Source: Bartonella machadoae (lineage in GTDB: Bacteria; Pseudomonadota; Alphaproteobacteria; Rhizobiales; Rhizobiaceae). From it: 64,000 nucleotides of DNA. Positions 55,386 through 64,000 of this stretch are shown here, one piece after another. The position numbers and the translations under genes were made by a program. The stretch spans positions 2,488,501 to 2,552,500 of the forward strand of contig NZ_CP087114.1 in assembly GCF_022559585.1 (NCBI RefSeq), in the 5' to 3' direction. Every line of letters begins with the position of its first letter. Position 1 is the first letter of the stretch. Under the pieces are notes generated by a model. The model ran no database searches, had not been told where the DNA came from, and saw nothing but the letters and a program-made list of their open reading frames with translations.

Positions 55386-58307
55386 ATGAAAGCAACAGAT
55401 CATCTTTTTTTGGTTGATGGATCGGGTTATATTTTCCGTGCTTACTATGCTTTGCCGCCTTTAAAGCGCAAAAAGGATGGGCTTCCTGTAGGAGCTGTCG
55501 CTGGTTTTTGTAATATGTTGTGGAAATTGCTCTGTGATGCACGAAATACAGCTACAGGCGTTGTTCCAACGCATTTTGCTGTTATTTTTGATTATTCATC
55601 TGATACATTTCGCAAACAAATTTATCCACAATATAAAGCGAATCGAGAGACTCCTCCTGAAGATCTTATTCCTCAATTTTCTTTAATACGCCAAGCGACA
55701 AAGGCTTTTAATTTACCTTGTATTGAAAAGGAAGGATTTGAAGCGGATGATTTGATTGCTACCTATGCACAACTGGCAACAAAGATTGGAGCAAAAACAA
55801 CGATTATTTCTTCTGACAAAGATCTTATGCAATTGGTCAATGGGCACGTATCCCTGTATGATGGAATGAAAGATAAGCATATTGGTGTTTCTGAAGTTGT
55901 AGAAAAATGGGGTGTTACACCTGAAAAAATGGTTGATTTACAAGCTTTGATAGGAGATCCAACAGATAATATCCCTGGTATTCCTGGTATTGGCCCCAAA
56001 ATTGCAGCCCAATTGTTAGATCAATTTGGTAGTCTTGATCTTTTGTTGCAGCGTGTATCAGAAGTTAAGCAAACAAAACGACGTGAGAATATTCAAGCCT
56101 ATAGTGAGCAGGTACAGATTTCTCGTGAATTGGTTCGGCTTAAAACAGATGTGCCTATCAACGATAATTTAGATGATTTTATTTTAGAACCGCAAGATGG
56201 TCCGCGTTTAATCGCTTTTCTTAAAGCTATGGAATTTACAACATTAACACGTCGTGTAGCAGAGGCAACAGCATGTAATGCAGCAGTTATTGATGCACTC
56301 GATATAGATGTTGAGTGGGATAATTCTACACAAGGGTTGAACAAAGAACAAGGATTGGACAAAGATATTGAGAAAGCTGAAAGAGAATCTCTTAATTTTT
56401 CTGAAAACTCTCCACAATTTTTAGCACAGACACGTAAAGATCAAGCGCTAACTCAAAAAATTACAAGGGATGCTTACACGACTATTCTTGATGAAGAAGC
56501 TTTGCAAGAATGGTTGTCAGAAGCACAAGAGCAAGGTTTTTTCGCTTTTGATACTGAAACAACGTCACTTGATCCTATGCAAGCAAAGCTTGTTGGTTTT
56601 TCATTAGCATTACAGCCGCAAAAAGCAGCCTATGTTCCTCTTGAACACATTGAAGGGGGAGATGATCTTTTAGGGGGAGGGCGTATCGTTGAACAGATTG
56701 AAACACAAAAAGCTTTAGCACTTTTAAAACCGATATTAGAGAATCAAGCAGTGTTAAAAATTGGTCAGAATATAAAGTATGATTGGTTGGTGATGAAACA
56801 ACATGGCATTGTGATACGCTCGTTTGATGACACCATGCTTTTGTCATATGCTTTAGATGCTGGAACTTTAACACATAATATGGATGATTTATCGCAGCGT
56901 TGGCTTGGACATAAACCGATTGCTTACAAGGATTTAACATATAATGGGAAAAAAATTACTTCTTTTGCACAAGTAGATTTAAAACAGGCAACCCTTTATG
57001 CTGCTGAGGATGCTGATGTAACGCTTCGTTTATGGCAAGTTTTAAATCCACAGCTTGTAGCGCAAAGAATGACAAAAATTTATGAACGGCTTGATCGTCC
57101 ACTGATAGAAGTTCTTGCTAGAATGGAAGAACGTGGGATTCTGGTTGATAGGCAGATTTTATTGCGTCTTTCAGGAGAATTAGCCCAAGCTGCTTTTGTT
57201 CTAGAAGAAGAAATATATCAGTTAGCTGGTGAAAAGTTTAATCTTGCCTCACCAAAACAATTAGGTGATATCCTCTTTGGCAAGATGGGTTTGCCTGGAG
57301 GCACTAAAACCAAAGGTGGTCAATGGTCGACCTCTGCTCAAGCCTTGGAAGAATTGGCTGCTGATGGTCATCTTTTGCCCCGTAAAATTATTGATTGGCG
57401 TCAACTTGCAAAACTAAAATCTACTTATACAGATGCTTTGCCTTCTTACATTTTGCCCAAAACAGGGCGTATTCATACGAATTATTCTTTAGCAATAACA
57501 TCAACGGGACGTTTATCATCATCGGACCCTAATTTACAAAATATTCCAGTACGAACAACAGAAGGACGGAAAATACGAGCAGCTTTTATTGCTCCAAAAG
57601 GGCATATGCTCCTATCGGCTGATTATAGCCAGATTGAATTGCGTATTCTTGCCCATATAGCCAACATTACGGCATTAAAAGAAGCTTTTGCACAAGGTAA
57701 GGATATTCACGCTATTACAGCATCGCAGATGTTTGGTGTTGCGATAGAGGATATGCATTCAGATATACGCAGACGTGCAAAAGCGATTAATTTTGGCATT
57801 ATTTATGGTATTTCAGCTTTTGGTTTAGCCAATCAGTTGGGACTTTCGCGACAAGAAGCAAGTCGTTATATTCAACTTTATTTTGAACGGTTTCCAGGCA
57901 TTAAAGACTATATGGAGGCGACGAAAGAATTTGCGCGTCAAAATGGTTATGTAGAAACAATTTTTGGACGACGTATCCATTATCCAGAAATAAAAGCAGC
58001 GAACTCACAGGTGCGTGCTTTTAATGAACGGGCAGCTATCAATGCACCGATTCAAGGATCAGCGGCAGATATTATTCGCCGTGCCATGATTCAAATGGAA
58101 GATGCTTTGGAAAAAGAAAAACTGTCAGCAAAAATGTTGCTACAGGTACATGATGAATTGATTTTTGAAATACCGGAAAATGAGAGTGAAAAAACCATGG
58201 CTGTTGTTAAAAAAGTTATGGAAAATGCTACAATGCCGGTCCTTTCTTTGTCTGTACCACTTGAAGTAAAGGTAATGGTTGCACAAAATTGGGATGAAGC
58301 ACATTAA
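55386..58307 (+). CDS. polA: DNA polymerase I
   Basis: 973 residues with all three domains. The 5'-3' nuclease (about 1-290) has LVDGSGYIFRAYYALPPL, FEADDLIATYA near 118 and IGDPTDNIPGIPGIGPKIAAQLL near 188. The 3'-5' exonuclease (about 355-560) keeps the catalytic residues: FAFDTETTSLDP near 390, IGQNIKYDWLVM near 460 and YAAEDADVTLRLW near 538, so proofreading is likely intact. The polymerase (about 600-973) has STGRLSSSDPNLQNIPVR near 705, LLSADYSQIELRILAHI near 745, RRAKAINFGIIYGIS near 795 and LLQVHDELIFEIP near 925. It acts in repair and Okazaki fragment processing. Its end overlaps the convergent gene by 4 bases. Confidence 0.96.
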   Translation: MKATDHLFLVDGSGYIFRAYYALPPLKRKKDGLPVGAVAGFCNMLWKLLCDARNTATGVVPTHFAVIFDYSSDTFRKQIYPQYKANRETPPEDLIPQFSLIRQATKAFNLPCIEKEGFEADDLIATYAQLATKIGAKTTIISSDKDLMQLVNGHVSLYDGMKDKHIGVSEVVEKWGVTPEKMVDLQALIGDPTDNIPGIPGIGPKIAAQLLDQFGSLDLLLQRVSEVKQTKRRENIQAYSEQVQISRELVRLKTDVPINDNLDDFILEPQDGPRLIAFLKAMEFTTLTRRVAEATACNAAVIDALDIDVEWDNSTQGLNKEQGLDKDIEKAERESLNFSENSPQFLAQTRKDQALTQKITRDAYTTILDEEALQEWLSEAQEQGFFAFDTETTSLDPMQAKLVGFSLALQPQKAAYVPLEHIEGGDDLLGGGRIVEQIETQKALALLKPILENQAVLKIGQNIKYDWLVMKQHGIVIRSFDDTMLLSYALDAGTLTHNMDDLSQRWLGHKPIAYKDLTYNGKKITSFAQVDLKQATLYAAEDADVTLRLWQVLNPQLVAQRMTKIYERLDRPLIEVLARMEERGILVDRQILLRLSGELAQAAFVLEEEIYQLAGEKFNLASPKQLGDILFGKMGLPGGTKTKGGQWSTSAQALEELAADGHLLPRKIIDWRQLAKLKSTYTDALPSYILPKTGRIHTNYSLAITSTGRLSSSDPNLQNIPVRTTEGRKIRAAFIAPKGHMLLSADYSQIELRILAHIANITALKEAFAQGKDIHAITASQMFGVAIEDMHSDIRRRAKAINFGIIYGISAFGLANQLGLSRQEASRYIQLYFERFPGIKDYMEATKEFARQNGYVETIFGRRIHYPEIKAANSQVRAFNERAAINAPIQGSAADIIRRAMIQMEDALEKEKLSAKMLLQVHDELIFEIPENESEKTMAVVKKVMENATMPVLSLSVPLEVKVMVAQNWDEAH

Positions 58308-59185
58308 TTTTTTCCACTTATTTTGTTTTTAAGAAGTGTCATTGCATTGGCGAGATCAAGATAAGCTTTGATAGGCAAATGATCTGAGGCAATGCGTGCA
58401 AGTGGTGAAGAATGGTTCTCAATATTTGTCACCAATTGATGAGGAAAAGCAAAAATTCTATCAAGAGCGAGAAAAGGAAAGCGAGAAGGAAAGCTTGGCA
58501 CAGTTCTAAGTGTGCTGTCAAAATAAGGAGAGAAATGATTTAAAGACGAGCCTTTTCCCATTCGCCATTCATTAAAATCTCCAATGATGAGTGTGGGCAT
58601 AAGAGGGCGTTTTTGTAAAAGTGCAAGAAGTGTCTTTGTTTGTTGGTTACGGGAATGGCGTAATAATCCAAAATGAGCAGCAATAATACGAATAAAGCAG
58701 GCATCATCCATCTCCAATTCTACAATGACAGCGCCACGTGGTTCAATACCGGGAAGAGTGACTTGTAAGATATCACGGACACGTCCTTTTCGCACAAAGA
58801 GAGCATTACCATGCCAGCCATGACCGTAAGGTGACATGGGATTCAAAGGCACTCGAATCAGTCCTGTTTTGTTTTTTAACAGTTGAAGATCAATTAAGCC
58901 TACGCGTTCACCAAAACGTTTATCAACTTCTTGAAGGGCGAGGATATCTATTTGCAATTCGGCAATAACGTTTACAATACGAGTAGGGTTAAAAACCTTA
59001 TCAACACCTATGCATTTATGAACATTATAAGAAGCAACAGTAAGATCATAATGGTTGTTTTTGTTGTTTCTATCTGACCTATAATAAGAACGGTTGTGGA
59101 GTGCTTTTAAAAGAGAGCCATGAAGCTTTTTCTGAATAAATGCTGTGAACCAGGGAAGTTTCTGCTTATAAGGCATCTTTATCAT
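58304..59185 (-). CDS. Endonuclease/exonuclease/phosphatase-family protein
   Basis: 293 residues. The EEP fold motifs are present: VASYNVHKCIGVD near 50 (metal Asn), ILALQEVDKRFGERVGL near 78 (metal Glu), NALFVRKGRV near 125, IRIIAAHFGLLRHSRNQQ near 165 (His), TLIIGDFNEWRMG near 198 (Asp, Asn) and IASDHLPIKAYLDL near 268 (Asp-His). The substrate (DNA, RNA, phosphodiester lipid or inositol phosphate) cannot be told. No signal peptide is evident, although the N-terminus is basic and hydrophobic. It converges on polA. Confidence 0.85.
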   Translation of the reverse strand: MIKMPYKQKLPWFTAFIQKKLHGSLLKALHNRSYYRSDRNNKNNHYDLTVASYNVHKCIGVDKVFNPTRIVNVIAELQIDILALQEVDKRFGERVGLIDLQLLKNKTGLIRVPLNPMSPYGHGWHGNALFVRKGRVRDILQVTLPGIEPRGAVIVELEMDDACFIRIIAAHFGLLRHSRNQQTKTLLALLQKRPLMPTLIIGDFNEWRMGKGSSLNHFSPYFDSTLRTVPSFPSRFPFLALDRIFAFPHQLVTNIENHSSPLARIASDHLPIKAYLDLANAMTLLKNKISGKN

Positions 59186-59234
59186 TTTATGGGTAAGATT
59201 ACCTAAGAGGTAAAGAATAAATGCTGGTATTAAA

Positions 59235-59276
59235 AACGAAAGAACCTTGCCTCTCCAAAAGAAACAAGGTTCTTTA
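59235..59276 (-). terminator. Intrinsic terminator of the BI-1 family gene
   Basis: AAAGAACCTTG and CAAGGTTCTTT form a perfect 11-bp stem; on the minus strand it is followed by CGTTTTTAA. It lies about 20 bases after the stop of the gene at 59297. It is partly symmetric and could also stop plus-strand transcription. Confidence 0.8.
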
Positions 59277-59296
59277 ATTAAGTTATGGTATTACAA

Positions 59297-60070
59297 TCAG
59301 TCACGGTTTGAGCCAAGAAACTGTAGTAAGAAAACAAACATATTTATGAAATCAAGATAAAGACTGAGGGCACCCATAATCACTTTACGACCTTTGGTGT
59401 CAACACCATCTCCTTCATAATACATTAATTTAATATTTTGCGTATCGTAAGCTGTTAAACCAGCAAAAATTAACACGCCAATCACAGAGATAGCAAATTG
59501 CAAAGCACTTGATCCAAGAAAGATATTCACAATCATAGCAAGCATTAAACCAATCAACCCCATGAAGAGGAATGAACCTATCGCTGTAAGATCACGCTTT
59601 GTTGTATAACCATAAAGTGAAAGAGCACCAAAGGCTGCAGCGGTAATAACAAAAGTTTGTACAACACTTTCTGTCGTATAACGCAAAGTAATGGAGGACA
59701 ATGAAAGTCCAACAAGGGCAGCATAGCCAAAAAAGAGACTACGAGCAGCACTTGTACTCAGTGTATTAATTTTAAAACTGAGAAATAATACCGCGACAAG
59801 TGGTGCAAACATAACAATGTAGGAAAGAGGTGATGTATAAAATGTTACTCCAAAGGGAGTTAAATAAATACTGCTACTAATTTGAGCGGCTGCTTGGCTC
59901 ATATCTGTTGTTGTTGCTAATGATGCAATTGCGTAAGCAGCAGCAGCTGTAATAAGCAATCCAATAGTCATTGTATTATAAACGCCCAGCATATAGCTGC
60001 GCAATCCTTGATCAATTGATGCATCGGCATGGGAAACAGACGCCGAACGTAAATTTTTAAAATCAGCCAT
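59297..60070 (-). CDS. ybhL: Bax inhibitor-1 family membrane protein (YbhL-like)
   Basis: 257 residues with seven predicted membrane spans. ALRSYMLGVYNTMTIGLLITAAAAYAIA when read in parts (SYMLGVYNTMTIGLLI) is the BI-1 start; LSYIVMFAPLVAVLFL near 80, FFGYAALVGLSLSSI near 112, FVITAAAFGALSLYGYTTKRDL near 140, GLTAYDTQNIKLMY near 205 and ALSLYLDFINMFVFLLQFLG near 235 are family landmarks, including the conserved Asp pair region. BI-1 proteins may leak calcium or protons; the bacterial role is unclear. It has its own terminator and a structured leader upstream. Confidence 0.9.
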   Translation of the reverse strand: MADFKNLRSASVSHADASIDQGLRSYMLGVYNTMTIGLLITAAAAYAIASLATTTDMSQAAAQISSSIYLTPFGVTFYTSPLSYIVMFAPLVAVLFLSFKINTLSTSAARSLFFGYAALVGLSLSSITLRYTTESVVQTFVITAAAFGALSLYGYTTKRDLTAIGSFLFMGLIGLMLAMIVNIFLGSSALQFAISVIGVLIFAGLTAYDTQNIKLMYYEGDGVDTKGRKVIMGALSLYLDFINMFVFLLQFLGSNRD

Positions 60071-60089
60071 GATATAAAGTCCTTTAGCA

Positions 60090-60200
60090 TATGTTTCATC
60101 AGATGACGGGGTTAAAAACTCATACTGCTACAACAAAAGCCTTGTATAAATTCTCACTTTACCTATACAAACAACCCCAGGCGCCGCTGATGAAATTCCA
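60090..60200 (-). ncRNA. ybhL-type structured leader RNA
   Basis: On the minus strand directly upstream of the BI-1 (ybhL) gene three nested pairings are visible: TTTCATCAG (60187-60195, read on minus) with CTGATGAAA (60094-60102), GGGGTT (60173-60178) with AACCCC (60108-60113), and TTGTATA (60164-60170) with TATACAA (60142-60148). The inner part reads GTTGTTTGTATAGG then AAAGTGAGAAT. A conserved motif upstream of ybhL in Hyphomicrobiales was reported together with SAM-II riboswitches; I believe this is a member, but exact consensus was not checked. The leader ends about 20 bases before the start codon. Confidence 0.7.
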
Positions 60201-60239
60201 GCATACCTCCCCTTATTATGGGGATTTATTTTAAAATTA

Positions 60240-60810
60240 CAAGAGATTTTCATTAAAAAGAAACCTTACAAATTGGTAAGGGAAAGGCGTATTCTAGGTA
60301 AAATATTGTGTCTTTTTTGTGATATTTTGTGCAAGGAAAAGTATTAAAATATGCGTTTAGAGTTTCTCATCTCAATGATGTAATGTAAAATTCATGAGGC
60401 ATAACAATTTTTGCATTTATGAAGATGAAAAGAGTCTCAGTCATTATATTTTCATCTTACAATATTACACTTGTACAGTTTACCAGAGGTCTATTGGATT
60501 TTTTTACAGCATTTTAGACAAATGCCAAATCATCTGTTCTTGAACACTATTTTGTATTTCAAAACCATAGGCATTAACGCTTTGAATCTATTAAAAAATA
60601 TGCAAAAAGAGCAATAAATGGCGAATCTCTAAATAGAACGGTTGTAGCTCTAAAACTACAGAGGGAATAAGTAAGAAAATGCTATTTTAGAAACAAAGAG
60701 GGCACATTTGATGCTCTCAAGATAGAGATATTAAAATAAAAAACAGAGTTTTTTATAAAATTTTTATGAGAAACAGTAAGATTTCCAAAACGTAAGACAG
60801 AAAGATATTC
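60240..60810. other. Gene-free AT-rich stretch, nothing recognised
   Basis: About 570 bases between the ybhL leader and the third integrase remnant, with no credible gene, repeat or hairpin on either strand. It may be decayed DNA from the integrase-bearing element or the former promoter-distal region of ybhL. Confidence 0.5.
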
Positions 60811-61181
60811 AGTGTCTTACGCAACATATCAAAGAGACATTTTTGAAGGTACCCAAGCCCATTTCACACCACTACCCGTGAAGGATATACCAGTAAATCC
60901 ATTATGTACCACCATCTTTACGCTTATGAAGGAGCAAATCGGTACCATCATAATATTTTCTAGCCCCCAATGTTACAACAGTCCTTGGTATTGAGACGAT
61001 TCATAAGAGGCATTTTTGCTCCTTTCTAAGCGGTTTTCTACCCACACACCAACCCCGCTTATGATGTGCAGAAACATCGTTTTGATTGATTCAACATAAG
61101 GGGATTTGAATTGAGAGAATCTTACAATATTCGAGGGTCTCATTCGACAGGCAAAACAACAAATTATCATTATAAATCAAT
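60811..61181 (-). pseudogene. P4-type integrase remnant with upstream region (copy 3)
   Basis: On the minus strand, from ATTGATTTATAATG at 61181, the order is as in copies 1 and 2: GAATGAGACCCTCGAATATT, CCTTATGTTGAATCA, TTTCTGCACATCATAAGC, GTGTGTGGGTAGAAAACC, then coding AAAATGCCTCTTATGAATCG, a stop within the first 20 codons, and GGTACCGATTTGCTCCTTC, CATAAGCGTAAAGATGGTGG, ATGGGCTTGGGTACCTTC. Integrase similarity fades near 60820. Substitutions destroy the frame (no complete domain). It stands between ybhL and lspA, which both read leftwards. Confidence 0.75.
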
Positions 61182-61226
61182 TTGTTATCCGAATAAATAC
61201 CATTATTTTGAGGAAATAAACGGCTT

Positions 61227-61730
61227 TTATTCAGAAAATGTATGATGAGAATGACGTTTTGTTTTTATCCAAGTACGCAATTCTTCAAAAAGTATAGCTA
61301 TAACACCGAGAGTAATAAAACTATCGGCAAGATTGAAAATAGCAAAATAAAAAATATCATCGATATGAAAAAGTATATAATCCGTGACGTGATGAAAGCG
61401 GATACGGTCAATAAGATTGCCAATGGCTCCTCCAATGATAAGAGTGAGACCAAAACGCGTTAAAAATTTATGATATTCAGTATTTTTCCAGAGCCAGAAA
61501 AGGAAAAGAAGAACAGCAAATGTAATGGCAATAAGCCCCCAATGAGAAAAAGAAGAAAAAAACGAAAATGCAATACCAGAATTGCGCACATGATAAAGGG
61601 AAAGGAAAGGAAGAAGAGGTTTTTCTGTTCTTAGGAGCATATTGTGCATAACCCAGTATTTGACTGCTTGGTCAATTGCTACTGTAAATGCTAAACCAAG
61701 GAGAAAAAAAAGCAGAGATTTGCGGTTCAT
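61227..61730 (-). CDS. lspA: Lipoprotein signal peptidase
   Basis: 167 residues with four membrane spans. DQAVKYWVMHNM near 20 (first motif), YHVRNSGIAFSFF near 46, LIIGGAIGNLIDRIRFHHVTDYILFHI near 97-122 contains the first catalytic Asp, and FAIFNLADSFITLGVIAIL near 130-148 the second (NxAD). It cleaves lipoprotein signal peptides at the lipidated Cys; substrates in this window include the Omp19-like protein and the L,D-transpeptidase. It lies 17 bases after the methyltransferase gene on the same strand. Confidence 0.94.
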   Translation of the reverse strand: MNRKSLLFFLLGLAFTVAIDQAVKYWVMHNMLLRTEKPLLPFLSLYHVRNSGIAFSFFSSFSHWGLIAITFAVLLFLFWLWKNTEYHKFLTRFGLTLIIGGAIGNLIDRIRFHHVTDYILFHIDDIFYFAIFNLADSFITLGVIAILFEELRTWIKTKRHSHHTFSE

Positions 61731-61746
61731 ATTTTGGCCTCACATG

Positions 61747-62574
61747 TTACAGTGTTAAATAAGGACGGCGGATTTCATAAAGCATAAGGGCCGTTGCTAT
61801 CGCTAGATTAAGAGAATCGGCGCGTCCACTTTGTGGAATGCGTGCGAGTTTATTACAACGATTCGTAAGAATATCGGATAATCCTTGTTTTTCGTTTCCC
61901 ATGAGAAGAATAATAGGACCATTTTTGAAGTTAATTTTCCGATAATCGGTAGAACCTTTAAGATGTGTGCCAACAACCATAGCTTTTAAATTTTTAGACC
62001 ATTTTACAAAGGTGTTTTCATCACAGCGATAAAGAGGTATAGCAAAAATTGATCCCATAGTTGCTCGTACTGTTTCGGGTGAGAAGGGGTCTGTTGTCTC
62101 ACCTATTAGAATAACGCCTTTAGCTCCTACAGCATCAGCTGTGCGAATAATGGTACCAAGATTTCCAGGATCACGCACCCGATCAAGGGCAACATAAACA
62201 TCTTCGATTTGTTCTTGTATTGTTTCAAGTGGTTGCCACTGTTGTTTAAAAATACCAATCACTGTTTGTGGATTATCGCGGCGGGTAATGGATTCCATCA
62301 CCTTTTGTGAAGCTTTAATGACAAAACCACCATTGGCCACAGTGTGTGCCGCAGTGTTTTCGATAGTGGTATTCCCGATGATGCTTTTAGAAAAAATAAG
62401 TGTCTGTATTGTCCAACCGAGATTGAGAGCATCAATCACCAATTTTAGTCCCTCAGTCATGAAAAGACCTTCTTGATTCCGATTTTTCTTTTGGTTGAGC
62501 GCTCGAAGATTTTTAATAATGGGATTGCTAAGGGAGGTAATTTCTTTAACCTTACCAGTTTTTTGTAGAGACAT
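61747..62574 (-). CDS. TrmH/SpoU-family RNA 2'-O-methyltransferase
   Basis: 275 residues from the ATG at 62574, two bases after the stop of the upstream gene; a start at 62589 would overlap it. The N-terminal substrate-binding domain (about 10-110) begins EITSLSNPIIKNLRALNQKK. The SPOUT catalytic part has LDRVRDPGNLGTIIRTADAVG near 135 (motif 1, N and R), LLMGNEKQGLSDIL near 220 (motif 2, GNE) and ADSLNLAIATALMLYEIRR near 250 (motif 3, SLN). The exact rRNA or tRNA target is unknown. Confidence 0.88.
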   Translation of the reverse strand: MSLQKTGKVKEITSLSNPIIKNLRALNQKKNRNQEGLFMTEGLKLVIDALNLGWTIQTLIFSKSIIGNTTIENTAAHTVANGGFVIKASQKVMESITRRDNPQTVIGIFKQQWQPLETIQEQIEDVYVALDRVRDPGNLGTIIRTADAVGAKGVILIGETTDPFSPETVRATMGSIFAIPLYRCDENTFVKWSKNLKAMVVGTHLKGSTDYRKINFKNGPIILLMGNEKQGLSDILTNRCNKLARIPQSGRADSLNLAIATALMLYEIRRPYLTL

Positions 62575-62576
62575 AT

Positions 62577-63509
62577 TCAGGCAATCCAACGACTAAAAAG
62601 AGAAGTAGAAAGGGCGCGTCCAGCGGCTTCTTCACGCAAGATCAACTCTCCTGATTCGACTGTGCCACCAAGATTTGTCAATTCATCACGCATTAAAGCA
62701 TGAAGCGCATAGAAAGAAGCACGAATAGAATAAGCTGTAAGGACAATAGAAAGAGGGTTATCAGAGAGAAGTTTACGACAGTTTGTGATCATAGCCGGTA
62801 AATGGTCGAACAGTTGCCAAATTTCACCATGAGGACCACGCCCATATGCAGGAGGATCAAGAAGAATCATATCGTAAGTTTTTTTACGCCGCAGTTCACG
62901 TTCGACAAATTTTACAGCATCATCACAAATCCAACGAATCGGATGATCTAACAATCCCGCTGTTTCTTGATTGGCTTTTGCCCAAGCAATGGCTTTTTTA
63001 GAGGCATCAACATGTGTAACATTTGCACCTGCGCGCGCACCAATCAAAGAAGCAATCCCTGTATAGCCAAAAAGGTTTAGCATTTTAACCGGACGTTGAG
63101 TTTTAACAATTTGTTCTTCCATAAAACGCCAATGGGCATCTTGTTCAGGAAAGACCCCTACATGACGAAAGGAAGTAAAACGACCTAAAAAAGACAGTCC
63201 ATTCCAAGCAAGGGGCCAAGTTTCACCCAGTGGTTTTTTGGGAAAATGCCAACGACCAACGCCTTCTTCTTCTCTATTGCCAGTAAAAAGAGCATCAACA
63301 TCATCCCAATGTTTTTGTGATAAAGCGGGTTTCCATAATGCCTGACCTTCAGGACGAATAATATGGTAGTCTCCATAACGCTCTAATTTTTGTCCATTCC
63401 CAGAGTCAATGAGAGCATAATCTGCGCTTACACCTGTTTCTAAAATAAGAGGTAACTTTTCCTGCGGATATTTATCGCTGTGGTGCATTTGAAAATATTG
63501 TGCAAACAT
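62577..63509 (-). CDS. Class I SAM-dependent methyltransferase, RlmI/RlmK-like
   Basis: 310 residues; an ATG at 63488 is an alternative start. The C-terminal two thirds form a Rossmann methyltransferase: VKMLNLFGYTGIASLIGARAGANVTHVDASKKAIAWAKAN when read in parts (LNLFGYTGIASLIG, then VTHVDASKKAIAW) are motifs I and II, and YDMILLDPPAYGRGPHGEIW near 205 is motif IV (DPPAYG), typical of RlmI-type 23S rRNA m5C1962 enzymes and related proteins. No PUA domain is seen at the N-terminus. The specific target is therefore uncertain. It precedes the TrmH-family gene, so both likely form a small RNA-modification operon. Confidence 0.8.
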   Translation of the reverse strand: MFAQYFQMHHSDKYPQEKLPLILETGVSADYALIDSGNGQKLERYGDYHIIRPEGQALWKPALSQKHWDDVDALFTGNREEEGVGRWHFPKKPLGETWPLAWNGLSFLGRFTSFRHVGVFPEQDAHWRFMEEQIVKTQRPVKMLNLFGYTGIASLIGARAGANVTHVDASKKAIAWAKANQETAGLLDHPIRWICDDAVKFVERELRRKKTYDMILLDPPAYGRGPHGEIWQLFDHLPAMITNCRKLLSDNPLSIVLTAYSIRASFYALHALMRDELTNLGGTVESGELILREEAAGRALSTSLFSRWIA

Positions 63510-63690
63510 ATTCGGTATTACAATACAGGTATTAAAAAAATGGGTGTTACAAGGCTTTTAAATTTCTCGCAAGATTGCAAAGGCTTAAAGCCAATTAAAG
63601 CATGTATAGAGAAAAAGAGAAAGACACTTCTCATTCTGTATTGTAACTCTGTATTGAACACAGTCGGAAATCAATTTCTCTAAAATAACA

Positions 63691-63987
63691 TTACACCATA
63701 TCTGTAATCGATTTTTTCAATTTCTCGAGTTCGGCTTTGCTTTTTTTAAGAGCTTTTTTGCATTTATGATACGCAAACCAATTCATGAGGCTTCCTAATA
63801 AAATACCAAAACCAAAGAAAAGAAAGAGCCATATAGAAAAAGGAGCGTGATAAGTAAAACTTTCAGAATTTGACCAAAAAGGATCAAGCGTTAATGCAAC
63901 CATCTGACGATTTGCTATGATAAAAGCAACTAAAATGGCTGTAGGAATCAGCAAAGCAATAGCTGAAAGGGTATGTTTAATTGTCAT
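63691..63987 (-). CDS. LapA-like (DUF1049) inner membrane protein
   Basis: 98 residues with two membrane spans (about 8-28 and 48-70), the second ending in GFGILLGSLMNWFAYHKCKK, the usual LapA/DUF1049 landmark (FGxLLGxLxxW). A basic coiled-coil-like tail (KKALKKSKAELEKLKKS) follows. In E. coli LapA works with LapB in control of LpxC and lipopolysaccharide amount; in this order the protein often stands alone and the role is unknown. It begins 13 bases from the window edge. Confidence 0.75.
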   Translation of the reverse strand: MTIKHTLSAIALLIPTAILVAFIIANRQMVALTLDPFWSNSESFTYHAPFSIWLFLFFGFGILLGSLMNWFAYHKCKKALKKSKAELEKLKKSITDMV

Positions 63988-64000
63988 AAATTTTACTCAT

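Noticed and set aside
55619..55629. Perfect DnaA box TTATCCACA
   Set aside because: Inside polA codons (IYPQYK), isolated, with no AT-rich unwinding region; likely coding chance.

Overview
The window reads as chromosomal DNA of an AT-rich alphaproteobacterium of the order Hyphomicrobiales, most likely a Bartonella species. This is inferred from gene content and order: an Omp19-type lipoprotein, a BA14K-type protein, a Pha/Mrp antiporter with a fused first subunit, the mdh-sucCD-sucAB-lpd cluster, the rho-mnmE-mnmG-rsmG-parA-parB / ppsR-maf-aroE-coaE-dnaQ neighbourhood typical of alphaproteobacterial replication origins, and many decaying integrase fragments. No database search was possible, so species and names rest on motif recognition.

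Layout. (1) 1-5570 is accessory DNA: the early end of a Mu-like prophage read leftwards (Ner, a DnaA-domain-IV-like protein, a ParB-like protein, a small unknown protein, and the N-terminus of a MuA-type transposase running off the left edge), with a divergent repressor gene, then about 670 bp of gene-free DNA carrying 11-bp-phased repeats, then an N-terminally truncated dnaB. (2) 5.8-17.3 kb holds housekeeping genes (thiD, plsC, a D,D-carboxypeptidase, a COG0523 GTPase, an L,D-transpeptidase, accA, xerD, aroK-aroB), a tRNA-Arg(CCU) gene split by a group I intron, and a tandem pair of MliC-like lysozyme inhibitors. (3) 17.3-23.3 kb is a six-gene pha/mrp cation/proton antiporter operon with 4-base or single-base overlaps. 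(4) 23.5-26.6 kb has a BA14K-like protein and the carboxynorspermidine decarboxylase/dehydrogenase pair for polyamine synthesis. (5) 27.0-36.1 kb is a TCA-cycle block on the minus strand (mdh, sucC, sucD, sucA, sucB, lpd). (6) 36.4-43.8 kb has zapE, omp19, dapF, mtaB, ftsY, a septation protein, gloB and a frameshifted pseudogene. (7) 43.9-55.1 kb is the presumed replication-origin neighbourhood: parB, parA, rsmG, mnmG, mnmE and rho on the minus strand and ppsR, maf, aroE, coaE and dnaQ on the plus strand, diverging from a very AT-rich 600-bp gap with DnaA boxes (candidate oriC); parS sites lie at 46.2 and 48.2 kb. (8) 55.4-64 kb has polA, an EEP-family phosphatase/nuclease, a BI-1 family gene with a structured ybhL-type leader, lspA, two RNA methyltransferase genes and a LapA-like protein.

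Four fragments of one P4-type integrase gene (7.8, 10.6, 26.8 and 61.0 kb) sit behind the 3' ends of transcription units, so the same kind of mobile element seems to have visited or copied into this region repeatedly and then decayed. The most notable signals are the intron-split tRNA-Arg, the candidate oriC with parS cluster, an array of five palindromes inside the phage parB-like gene, the phased repeats beside the prophage end, and the ybhL-type leader.
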